DNA of 64,000 nt from Thalassovita sp. (GTDB lineage Bacteria > Pseudomonadota > Alphaproteobacteria > Rhodobacterales > Rhodobacteraceae): assembly GCA_029212905.1 (NCBI GenBank), contig JARGPB010000004.1, positions 124,001 through 188,000 on the forward strand. Reading direction: 5' to 3'. The notes beneath the pieces were generated by a model. It had not been told where the DNA came from. It did no database searches and saw only the letters and a program-made list of their open reading frames with translations. How positions within the stretch are numbered: the first letter of the stretch is position 1; each line of letters starts with the position of its first letter. The translations under genes and the position numbers were made by a program. Of this stretch, positions 1 through 8,997 are shown in pieces.

Positions 1-823
1 TAGGTATTGGCGATCAGCACACGTTTGCAGCCGATGGCGTAATCGGGGGTCAGCGCGGCGCGCAATTCGGGATCGGGGACCTGATCGGCCAGGTGATCCA
101 GCGCCATCTTTTTCGCCTCGGCGATAAAGGTCGGCACGTTGCGGCGCTGCGCGAACATGTATTCGCCGAACCAGAAGATGTCCTCGCGCAGTTGCGCCAT
201 GGTGTCGGGCAGACGGGCAAAGCTGCGTTTTTCGGCCTGGGTATAGGCGCGGTCGGGGCGCGGCACGATATAGGGGGCGCTGCGCTGGAACACGACCAGT
301 TCACCGGCGGTTTTGGCCAGTTCCGGCACGATCTGGATGGCGGATGCGCCCGATCCGACGATGCCCACGCGTTTGCCCGCCAGATCGACGAAATGATCCC
401 ATTGCGAGGAATGGAAGGTCTGGCCGGTAAAACCCTGCACCCCGGGAATATCGGGCAGGCTGGGATCGGCCAGAACGCCGGTCGCGGTGATCAGGTATTG
501 CCCGCGCCATTTGCCCTGGGGCGTGTCCACCAGCCACCGGCGGGTATCGGCGTCCCATTCGGCCTTTTGCAGGCCGGCATTGAAATGGATATGCGGCACC
601 AGCCCGGTTTGGGCATGTAGGAAAACGAATACAGGTGCGAGGGCACGTCACAGGCCACACCGGGATAGGTGTTGTCGCGCCAGGCGCCACCGACATCATC
701 GGCGCGTTCCAGCATGACGAAATCGTCAAAGCCGGTTTCCTTCAGGCACATCTCCGTGCCCAGCCCGCCAAAGCCGGCCCCGACGATGATGATGGACGTG
801 TCATGAATGGACGGTTGTGTCAT
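1..823 (-). pseudogene. Baeyer-Villiger-type flavin monooxygenase, broken and cut by the window edge
   Basis: The N-terminal frame starts at 823 and shows an FAD-binding GAGFGGLG motif followed by ERADDVGGAW and TYPGVACDVPSHLYSFSY, typical of class B flavoprotein monooxygenases. Near 598 the frame breaks just after MPKPGW. The protein resumes in another frame as PHIHFNAGLQKAEWD and runs to the window edge. The second part carries the Baeyer-Villiger fingerprint FTGQTFHSSQWD and a second dinucleotide-binding GSGASA. Compared with the family, about 25 residues are missing at the join, so the lesion is a deletion that also shifts the frame. Such enzymes turn ketones into esters or lactones using NADPH and O2. 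The hydrolase just upstream in the same direction (841-1710) would suit opening of that product. The C-terminus lies outside the window. The family is clear; the substrate is unknown. Confidence 0.8.
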
Positions 824-840
824 CTTTTCTCTCCTCCGGG

Positions 841-1710
841 TTACGGTTTGATCGCGGGAATGGTGGCGCCAGCCGGATATTCCTGCGGATCGGCCGCAAA
901 ACGATCGACCAGGCGGGTGACCTCGGCCGGGCGTTCGAACACGCTGGCATGGCCAGTACCGATTTAGACATAGCGCGCATCGTCGATCATGCCGAACAGG
1001 GCGCGGCCATGATGCACGGGCACCATCTGGTCATGGGTGCAACTGATGATCAGCGTCGGCGCGGTGATTTGCGGCACCAGATCGGTGATGTCGATCCGGG
1101 CGTTCAGCTCCATCTGGGCATCGACGAAATCGTCCAGCGGCATGGCGCCTGCGGTCATCATCTCGACAGTCTTGTCCGCCAGGAAGGGCGCGCCAAACGC
1201 CGCGTAGATCGTATAATCGTTGATCTCGGGGACACCGGCATTGCGCAGGGCGAACCAGGTGCGGTTGAAGAAAGTCATCATGGTGTCGGTCTTGGCCCAA
1301 CCGGCCAGCAGCACCAGATTCTGGATCAGCGTCGGCTGACGCGCCGCAATATGGGCCGCAACCACCGCCCCCAGCGAGAAGCCCAGCAAAGTGACGGGCT
1401 GTCCCGGACTGGCGGCGTTCATCACCGCCAAAACCTGGGCTTCCAGATGCTTCAGTTCCAGTTTTTCTCCCTTTTTGACCGGCATGGTCATATCCAGCGA
1501 AATCACCCGGTGGCGCACGGCCAGCAGCGGGAACAGGAACCCGAAATGCCCCATCGTGGACCCGGACGACCCATGCACCAGCACGATCGGCGGATGGGCG
1601 GTATTGGCCTGACCGGCCTCGTGATAGGTGACGGACAGGCCGTTCACCTTGATCTGGCGGGTCACGACGCCTGCGGCCATGGCGGGCGCCATCGTATCTG
1701 AATCCTTCAC
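841..1710 (-). pseudogene. Alpha/beta-hydrolase interrupted by an in-frame stop
   Basis: The translation shows an alpha/beta-hydrolase: oxyanion region LVHGSSGSTMGHFG, nucleophile elbow LLGFSLGAVVAAHIA, and a late Asp/His region ISCTHDQMVPVHHG. A TAA at 964-966 cuts it after DDARYV. The same frame then continues with IGTGHASVFERPAEVTRLVD to a natural stop at 841-843, so the catalytic His (TGHAS) lies beyond the premature stop. One base change (GAA to TAA) would explain it. I place the start at GTG 1710 because AGGAGGAG lies just upstream; an ATG at 1782 is in frame but gives an unlikely Arg-rich N-terminus. The likely former role is hydrolysis of an ester or lactone made by the adjacent monooxygenase (inference). 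Confidence 0.82.
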
Positions 1711-1898
1711 TTTTCTCCTCCTTTGTCTGCGGGACCCGGGATAGGCGGGCGAGCAGTCTGTCTGATGTCCCCGCCCCGACACACGGCCATAGGGCGGGTT
1801 TGCGCATTCTGGTCCGATGCTAACCGGGGGCTGCGGCGGGGTTTCGCGCCTGAGGCGCTATTGCTTTGCAGCGCGGGCGGTGGCGGCGGCCTTTGGGG

Positions 1899-2681
1899 TC
1901 AGTAGCCGGTGGCGGGGCGGATCAGATCGCGCCGTTCCTCCACCGGAGTGGCATCGAAATAATCCGAGGCGGCGCGATCCTCATCACGCACAAACCAATG
2001 CACCTGACGGCCCGCAACGGCCTGCGCCACCGTGGCGGCCACCATGTCCGGGGTCACATGTACGCCGGCGATTTCCACCGATTTCGCGGTATCGGGCGCG
2101 GCGGACAGCATGGGCGTATCGACATAGCCGACCATGATGTCGCAAACCCAGATGCCCATGGGGTCAAATTCGATATTCAGCGCCTCGGTCAGGCCGCGCA
2201 CGGCAAATTTGCTGGCGGAATAGACCGCCAGATCCGGCACGCCATAAAGGGCCGCGGCAGAGCTCATGGTGACGATGCGGGCGCCGCGGGTGGCCTGCAA
2301 GAACGGCAAGGCCAGGGAAATGCCGTTGATCACGCCCTTTATATTCACGTCCAGCACGGCGTTCAGCCGGTCCGGGCTGGCCTGGGCAAAGGGGCGCATA
2401 TCCAGCAGCCCGGCGGAATTGAACAGCGCGGTCAACTGGCCCCGCGGCCCGGCGAAATCCGCCAGGGCGGTGCCCAGGCGGGCGCGGTCCAGCACGTCCA
2501 CCATATAGGGCCGGGCGGGGGCACCCAGCGTATCGGCCAGCGCCTGCACCGCCGCGCCATCGCGGTCGGCCAGACCGACGCGCCAGCCCTGCGCCGCAAA
2601 CAGCCGCGCGGTGGCGGCACCGATGCCGGACCCGGCGCCGGTGATGAAGATGCCGGGCTGTTGCTGGGGGGTGTCAGTCAA
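1899..2681 (-). CDS. Short-chain dehydrogenase/reductase
   Basis: This is a classical SDR of about 260 residues that appears full length. It has the nucleotide-binding TGAGSGIG near the N-terminus, NSAG in the middle, a catalytic Ser in VTMSSAAALYG and the YSASK active-site motif. I place the start at TTG 2681, overlapping the stop of the upstream SDR (2674-2676). The alternative ATG at 2759 would add 26 residues that read through the neighbour's coding sequence in another frame. The substrate is unknown. Its place between a Baeyer-Villiger-type enzyme, a hydrolase and another SDR suggests alcohol/ketone interconversion in alicyclic or similar degradation (inference). It is one of the few undamaged genes in the first 9 kb. 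Confidence 0.8.
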   Translation of the reverse strand: MTDTPQQQPGIFITGAGSGIGAATARLFAAQGWRVGLADRDGAAVQALADTLGAPARPYMVDVLDRARLGTALADFAGPRGQLTALFNSAGLLDMRPFAQASPDRLNAVLDVNIKGVINGISLALPFLQATRGARIVTMSSAAALYGVPDLAVYSASKFAVRGLTEALNIEFDPMGIWVCDIMVGYVDTPMLSAAPDTAKSVEIAGVHVTPDMVAATVAQAVAGRQVHWFVRDEDRAASDYFDATPVEERRDLIRPATGY

Positions 2682-3429
2682 CGAACTGCCCCCCGGCGGA
2701 ATACAGCGTCTGCCCGGTGGTATAGCTGCTGTCGGCGCAGGCCAGGAACAGGCAGGCATCGGCCTGTTCGCGCGGGGTGCCGACGCGGTTCATCGGGGTC
2801 AGGCTCATGGCCCATTTGTCCTCTTCGCTGCCAGCGGCCACATCCCACATTGGAGTCGCGGTAAAACCGGGGGCGACGGCGTTGACGCGAATGCCGGTCT
2901 GGGCCAGTTCCAGCGCCATGACCTTTGTCATCATGATCAACCCGGCCTTGGCCATGCAGTACGGGGCCGAGCCGGGGATCGGGATTTTTCCGGCGGTCGA
3001 GGCGATATTCACGATGGTGCCGCCCTGCCCCTGCGCCAGCATTTGCCGCGCCACCGCCCGGGCAGATCGCAGCACGCCAAACATGTTGATGTCGATCATG
3101 CGTTCGAAATCGGCCATTGCGACATCCATGAACGGCACCGGGTCCTGGCGGATACCGGCGGCGAACACGCCGGTATCGACCCGGCCAAATTCGGCGACGG
3201 CGGCGGCGATCATCGCGTCGCAATCGGTGTCCAGCGTGGTGTTCACCCGCTGTTGGATCGCGGTGCCGCCGGCGTCCTGAATCAGGGCCTGCGTGGCATC
3301 GCACGGGTTCAGGTCGGCCAGCACCAGGCGCGCGCCTTCCTGGGCAAAGCGCAGCGCCACAGCCTGGCCGATGCCGCTGGCCGCGCCGGTCACGATGGCG
3401 ACCTTCCCCTGTAATTTCCCGTTGCCCAT
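2674..3429 (-). CDS. Short-chain dehydrogenase/reductase (FabG-like fold)
   Basis: This is a complete classical SDR of 251 residues: TGAASGIG cofactor motif, an acidic residue after beta-2 (VLADLN) that suggests NAD(H) preference, FAAGI in place of the usual NNAG, catalytic Ser in NIASTAGK, and YCMAK for the YxxxK motif. The C-terminal SAGGQFVD matches the family's GG-x-x-x-D ending. The start is ATG 3429, with AGGGAGG about 8 bases upstream. The in-frame ATG at 3585 has no such site and adds an unlikely N-terminus. The stop overlaps the next SDR, so the two are translationally coupled. The function is probably alcohol or hydroxy-acyl oxidation in the same decayed pathway; the substrate is not known. 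Confidence 0.83.
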   Translation of the reverse strand: MGNGKLQGKVAIVTGAASGIGQAVALRFAQEGARLVLADLNPCDATQALIQDAGGTAIQQRVNTTLDTDCDAMIAAAVAEFGRVDTGVFAAGIRQDPVPFMDVAMADFERMIDINMFGVLRSARAVARQMLAQGQGGTIVNIASTAGKIPIPGSAPYCMAKAGLIMMTKVMALELAQTGIRVNAVAPGFTATPMWDVAAGSEEDKWAMSLTPMNRVGTPREQADACLFLACADSSYTTGQTLYSAGGQFVD

Positions 3430-3554
3430 GACGTTCCTCCCTGTGCGTTTCTGGCGACTCTGCGACGATGCTAGGCCATCGCGGCGGCCCGACTTGGTGA
3501 CCCGGGCGCTACGATTTTGCGCTGCGGGAACTGCGGGAATTTGCCCGCCCGCAT

Positions 3555-3591
3555 GGCAAAACAGGGTGGCAAAACAGGGTGGCAAAACAGG
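3555..3591. repeat. Short tandem repeat, 13 bp x 2.8
   Basis: The unit GGCAAAACAGGGT occurs at 3555-3567 and 3568-3580, and a partial third copy ends at 3591. It lies in the 219 bp between an SDR start and the end of the Liv remnant. A G-rich stretch with repeated GGGGAATGG-like words follows at about 3621-3650. I see no coding role. Confidence 0.8.
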
Positions 3592-3648
3592 CGCCCCGGG
3601 GGCGGGACGCCTGTGGATCTGGGGAATGGGCGGGGGAATGGCGGGGGA

Positions 3649-5814
3649 TCAGGCCTCGCCCAGATCACCCAGATACAGGTGATGCAGGGTTTACGGGTCG
3701 TCCATCAGCGTGGCGCAATCGCCTTGGTAGACGATCGCGCCGCGCCGCATCACATAGGCCCGGTCGCCGATCTCCAGCGCCAGATTGGCGAATTGTTCGA
3801 CCAGCACGACCGCCAGCCCCTGGTCGGCCAGCCGGCGCACGCCCTTCATCAGGCGACTGACGACCACGGGCGCCAGACCAGCGGACATTTCATCGATCAG
3901 CACAACACGCGGACGCCCCACCAGGGCGCGCCCGATCACCACCATCTGTTGTTCGCCCCCCGACAGCATCATGGACTGCACATCGCGGCGGGCCATCAGT
4001 TCGGGGAACAGCTCGTATACCTCGGTCAGGCTGGAATCGGGGTGCATGCCAACCTTCAGGTTTTCCTCGGTCGTCATCGAGCCGAAGATCGTGCGCCCCT
4101 GTTCGACATGGCCAACCCCCGCCAACGCACGTTTGCCCGCCTTCAGCCTGGCGATGTCATTGCCCGCCAGCACGATAGAGCCGCTGGCCACCGGCATCTC
4201 CAGCACCTGCTGGGTCGGACCCGCGGCCAGAACGGTGCCGAAATCCAGCACCGTGACCTGCGAACAGGCGGTGCGCACCAGGTCCATGTCATGTTCGATC
4301 AGCAGCACAGAGGACCCGAACCGCGCCGGGATTTCCGCGATGCTTTTGCCCAGCATCACGGCCTCTGCATAGGATTGGCCCGCCGCCGGTTCGTCCAGCA
4401 AAATCACCGGAGGCCGCGCTGCCACAACGCCCGCCACATCCAGCAGGCGCCGCGCCCCCGAATCGACTGAACTGATCAGCACATCCGCCGACGGGCAATC
4501 CAGCCAAGCCAGAACCGCGTCGATTTCCGCATCCGACAGCCCGCCCCCCGAGGCAAGGTTGACGTAATCGCCCACCGTCAGCGCGGGCACGATGCGGGTG
4601 GTCTGCCAGGTGCGCCGCAGCCCCTTTTCGGCGCGCTGCGTCGGGGTCAACTGATCGACGGAATCGCCCTGGAACAGAACCTGGCCGTCATAGCCGCGCA
4701 AAAAGCCGGTGATCGCGTCCACAAAGGTGGATTTGCCCGCGCCATTGGGACCGATCAGGCCGACTACGGTTCCTTTGGGTACCACCAGATTGGCCGCGTT
4801 CAGGGCGACGACATTGCCGTAACGCACGGTCAGATTACGGGCCTCCAGCGCAATATCGACGGCAGAATCGGACCGGGCCGACGGCAGGGTCTGATCGCCC
4901 GCACGCGGACGCCCCCCGGCACGGCGCGTCCGCAGTTTGCGGCCCAGGCGCATCAGGGTTTCGCTGGTGGTTTCCCCGGTGCTGAGCGCCTGCACCGCAC
5001 CGATGCCAAACACCACGCTGCCCAGGTCCTGCGACAGCGACAGACGGCGCAGCAATTCGGGAAACAGCGCCACCAGAATACCGCCCAGAATGGCCCCCAG
5101 CGGGAACTGCGCCCCGACCATGATCGCCACCGCGAACAGCACCAACGACTGCATCATCGAAAAATTCTCGGATAGCAGGGTGCCCATGTAGCCAGCCAGC
5201 AAACCGCCCGAAACCCCGGCGATAAAGGCGCTGATGGCAAAGGCGCTGAGTTTCGCCCGCGGGATCGATACGCCCAGCGAGGCGGCGGCGCGTTCAGAAT
5301 GGCTGACGGCCAGCCAGGACGCGCCCAGACGCGACCGAGACACCAAATCCAGCGCCACGGCGACGACGCCATAGATCGTCAGGACGAGAATGAAATACCC
5401 CTGATCAGAGTCGAATCCAGCAGGGCGGGCGACCATCTGAAACGTCGTCTGCCCCGGATAGGTGATGGTCCCCAGAACCGCACCAAAGGCCACGGCAAAG
5501 CCCAGCGTCACGATCGCCAGGTTGATGCCGCGCAGGCCGATGATCAGCAGCCAGACCAGCAATCCGCCGGGAAAGCCGATGACGTTCAGATAGCCCACGG
5601 TCCAGGCGCCCACGCCGGCAAAGCTCATCTGGCACAGTGAAATCATGCCCGCACGTCCGACCACCAGGCCCAGGCTTTGCAGGGACATGCCGATGATAAA
5701 CACCGCTGTCACCAGGAAAATCCAGTAGGACGATAACAGGGTCAGGCACAGGGCTCCGACCGCGATTACCATGGCCGCGGTTTTTGACGCGGCTATTAAA
5801 CTATCGCGCTTCAT
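3649..5814 (-). pseudogene. Degraded livM-livG-livF: Liv-type ABC permease and ATPases run together
   Basis: One open frame (5814 to 3691, 707 residues) holds three genes of a branched-chain-amino-acid-type ABC transporter. Residues 1-290 are a LivM permease that jumps from LLVWLL to IIGLRGINLA near 5540, where the family has about 18 more residues. Residues 320-560 are LivG with Walker A GPNGAGKS and LLDEPAAG. It then runs near 4190 into the middle of LivF (SGSIVLAGNDIARL), so the LivF Walker A and about the first 70 residues are missing, while its signature LSGGEQQ remains. A TAA at 3691-3693 follows LMDDP. The frame then continues with TLHHLYLGDLGEA to TGA 3649-3651, the usual LivF ending. 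LivM-LivG fusions are common in nature; the LivF join and the late stop indicate damage. It overlaps the LivK/LivH chimera by 14 bp. Confidence 0.78.
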
Positions 5815-6984
5815 CCCAACGCGCTCCTCTCTGAGACCACAAAAGAACGGTCAGAATGACCAAGAAGGGCACCGCAGCGCGGTATTGGTTCAAGCCCACG
5901 AAACCGCTGGCCAGGCCTTCGACCAGGCCAATCAGCAGCCCCCCCACCAGCGCCGCCCGAAAGCTGTTGAACGCCCCCACCAGCGCGGCGGCAAAGGCCG
6001 GCACCACCAGCAGGCTGAGCGACCCGAAATCCGGCGCACGCAGCGGCGCGATCAACATCAGCGCCAAGGTGGTCACCGCCCCGCTGAGCGCCCAAACCCC
6101 GATAGCCAGACGACGGACAGGAATGCCCAGCAATTCGGCGGCCATGGGTTTTTCGGACAAGGCCCGCAATTGCAGCCCGGTGCGGGTGCGGCCCAGGAAT
6201 TGTTCCACCGCGATGGTCAGCACCACCGCCAGCCCGATAGAGGCCAGCGACGCGGCGGTGTTGATCCACTGCACGATGCCCGGTTCCACCTGGTTGGTGA
6301 ACACGGCGTCACAGCCTTCGTCGCGGGCGCGGATCAGATAGGGGGTCAGGTCGCCCTGCACCGGCAGGGTCATGTCCAGCACTTGCAGTTTCTGGCCGGT
6401 GATGACTTCCCAATCCTTCAGGGCGTTTTCCATCGCCTCTTTCCAGCCGCCGATCACGTAGTTGAAGGCGCAGACCTTTTCGGCGCCCAGTTCCTGGCTG
6501 GCGAAATACAGCATGGCGGTGGACAGGGTGTACGGCCCCGGATGCACGGCGGACACCGACGGCGAGGTATAGCAGACCGGATCCACGCCCAGCCCCGCCA
6601 CATCCAGCACGTTCGACCGCTGATACAGCGCGGCATTGACGCCGCAATCCAGCAGGCTGGCGCCGCGAACCATGGCGACCACTTCGTTGTTGTCGATCAG
6701 GTTGCGCGCCGCCTGGGTGGCCACCAACGGATCACCACGGTCATCGGCGATTTCATAGGCGATCTGGCAGCCGTTGATGCCACCCGCGGCGTTCAGTTTG
6801 TTGAAAAACGCGGCGGTGGCCTTCGGGCCGGCCGAAAAATCCACGGGGCCGGTGATGGTGGACACGGAACCCAGCTGAATCGGGCCGTCGCAAGTGGCCC
6901 CCCCGCCTGAGCGCCGCCCGCCATAGTCATCAGGCCCAGCCCGATGACAGATCCGAAACGGACCGCTTTTGTCGTTGATTTCAT
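5801..6984 (-). pseudogene. Chimera of a Liv-type substrate-binding protein and the LivH permease
   Basis: The gene starts at ATG 6984 with a good Sec signal peptide (KAVRFGSVIGLGLMTMAGG, then AQAG). A run of seven G near 6898 then shifts the frame. The mature periplasmic binding protein follows in the neighbouring frame as CDGPIQLGSVSTITGPVDF. It breaks off at GIVQWI near 6262 and continues in frame as TAASLASIGLAVVLTIAVEQ, which is the second half of a LivH permease ending at 5801. The C-terminal lobe of the binding protein and the first half of the permease are therefore gone. With the next ORF this is a liv operon order K-H-M-G-F. The uptake substrate is unknown. No functional product is expected. 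Confidence 0.8.
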
Positions 6985-7035
6985 GTTACTTTCCTCTCCC
7001 TAGTTGGTTATTTTCAGTTGGATAGAGTAATCGGA

Positions 7036-7500
7036 TCAAGCAGTATGAATGCCATAACCGCCATCCACGTAGATCGGATGCGCCACGCTGAACGGCAGAT
7101 CGCCCAGGGCCAGCATGGCCACGCTGCGCCCGACATCGTGTTCCTCGCCCCAGCGATTCATCGGCACATGGCCGGCCGCGATATGGGCCTCGATGGCCTG
7201 GGTCGGGGACCCTTCGCCCGCGGTGGTCATGGCGGTGCGGATGAACCCGGGCCGGACCTCGTGGACCTGAATGCCGGACCCGGCATGCCCGTCCAGATCC
7301 GAAATATCGCCCTTCAGCAACTGCACCGCGGCACCCTGGGCCTGCAAGGCGGCAGCAGTGGCACGGGCCGTGTCGTCGACATGCAGGTCGATCAGCACCA
7401 GATCAAAACCACGTTCGGCCAGCGCCATGGCACAGCCTCGCCCCAACCCCTGGCGCCCGCCGGTCACAACCGCCACCGGCCTGGTCCTTTTGTCTGTCAT
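7036..7500 (-). pseudogene. Short-chain dehydrogenase with the catalytic core deleted
   Basis: The ORF has the SDR start (VAVVTGGRQGLGRG) and the SDR end (VRPGFIRTAMTT, then YVDGGYGIHTA) but only 154 residues against about 250 for the family. The join falls at DISDLDGHA/GSGIQVHEV near 7280. The NNAG segment, the catalytic Ser and the YxxxK motif are all missing. The reading frame is kept across the join. It was probably a fourth enzyme of the decayed pathway. An inactive but folded small protein cannot be excluded. Confidence 0.75.
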
Positions 7501-7746
7501 TGCGTCCTCCCGGTTTTCCGGGGAATGCGCAGGGTATGTGGATGGGCCGCCCGCCCGTCAGGCCGGAGGCGATACAGTGTTTTGCGCGATTCCCAAGTCT
7601 GACTCTACGCAGCGGCAACCGGGGGCATTGACACTGCCAGCACAAATTCTTTGCAGGGCGGGCGCATGGATTTAGCACCGCGCGGCGTCGGGCCCCTACA
7701 ATTGCAGAGCATCTCGGGCCAAACCCTCGACCCAGAGAGTCGAAAT

Positions 7747-8733
7747 CTAGCTAACGCGTTTCGCCCTGGGGGCGGCCTGCGCGATCAGATCGCGCGGCGA
7801 CTGCCCGAAATGCGCCTTGAACGCGCGGTTGAAACTGGACACGTTGGTAAAACCCATCGAATAGGCCACTTCGCAGATCAACTGATTGCCGCCGGTCTGG
7901 CGTTCCAGTTCCATCCGGCACAGTTCCAGGCGGCGCTGACGCACCCAGCGCATGGGCGAGGTGCCCTCGGCGGCGAAAATTTCGGACAGGTAACGCGAGC
8001 TGATGCCAACCCCCTGCGCGATCAGCAGCGGGGTCAGTTCGTCATCCAGCAGGTGTTCTTCGGTATATTCCTGGGCGCGTTCCAGGATCTTGCGCCGTCC
8101 GCGCGAAGAGGAAAGCCCATCCTGGATCAGGTTGGAATTGATTACCTCGCCCAGAAAACTCAGCAGCGACTACGAAAAAATCCGCGCCCCACGATCCCGC
8201 AGGTGGTTGTCCTCGACCATGACGCTGTACATCATCTGTTTGACGACCAGCCCCAGACCATCCCGAATATCCAGAGGTCGGCCCAGCACCTCGTCCACCG
8301 AGATCGCGTGAGACTGCAACAATTTCAGCGGCACCCGCAGCCATAGCGCGTCCAGCGAATCCGACATGGCGATTTCGTATTCGTCATTGGTGTTCAACAG
8401 TGCGACATGGCCGCTCTGAATGGTGCTGCTGCGCCCCGGCCGGTTGGCCTGCGGCAGATGGCAGATTCCCCCCCCCGAAAGCGGCATACAGGCGAAATAG
8501 TACCCGTCCTCGGCATCGGACATGTGCCGCTCCAGCCGACGCGATTTACTGTTGCGCGCGGTATGCGTCGATCGGATCAGCGAAAGGTTCCCCAAAGAGG
8601 ACACCACGAATTTGGCCCGCGCATCTCGGGACCATGACAGATCCACACGAGCAATGATCGACCCAACGATATCAGGATCGAAGGCTCGCATGTTCACGAC
8701 CGACGTCCCGGTCTGTCCGATTGATAGGTTCAT
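7747..8733 (-). pseudogene. AraC-family regulator split by an in-frame TAG
   Basis: The start at ATG 8733 is preceded by GGAGGAGG. The N-terminal part (to 8170) resembles the AraC-binding-like ligand domain of AraC activators (for example LLNTNDEYEIAMSDSLDALW). A TAG at 8170-8172 interrupts it after GARIFS. The same frame then reads SLLSFLGEVINSNLIQ and a complete C-terminal AraC DNA-binding domain (QGVGISSRYLSEIFAAEG, VAYSMGFTNVSSFNRAFKAH) to 7747. Only a single base separates this from an intact gene of about 328 residues. It is divergent from the GntR gene and was probably the activator of the decayed operon, as AraC-type activators are for known cyclic-ketone loci (inference). Confidence 0.83.
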
Positions 8734-8928
8734 TGCCTCCTCCGTGGCGCAGCCTGTCTTCCGTGGAGTGGACCAGATTCGCCTCCCAGGCATCGAAATC
8801 CGTTCCACCGGGGCGCGTGCCGTCAGGTCACAAATCCGCGCGTCCGCGCAGCCCCCAGACCCAGGTACGTCGCCCAAATCCCCGCATTTAGACGGAAACT
8901 GGTGCTTGACCTTACTTATATATGTAGG

Positions 8929-8941
8929 ATTGTCCGACAAT
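8929..8941. promoter_or_regulatory. Palindromic GntR/FadR-type operator
   Basis: ATTGTCCGACAAT is a perfect palindrome around a central C and fits the TTGTCnGACAA pattern seen for FadR/FCD-type GntR regulators. It lies in the 264 bp between the AraC remnant and the GntR gene. A TTGACC element sits at 8906-8911 just upstream and could be a -35 box. Autoregulation by the GntR protein encoded next door is the simplest reading. It is a prediction from pattern only. Confidence 0.55.
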
Positions 8942-8997
8942 AGGAAAACAGGATACGCCGCACAGGTCGATCTACCGCTGTTCCTTGGTCGACAGAT

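Noticed and set aside
817..1701. Plus-strand ORFs rich in His and Arg across the first 9 kb
   Set aside because: They are shadows of the minus-strand genes: antisense frame, no domains, composition dictated by GC-rich codons.
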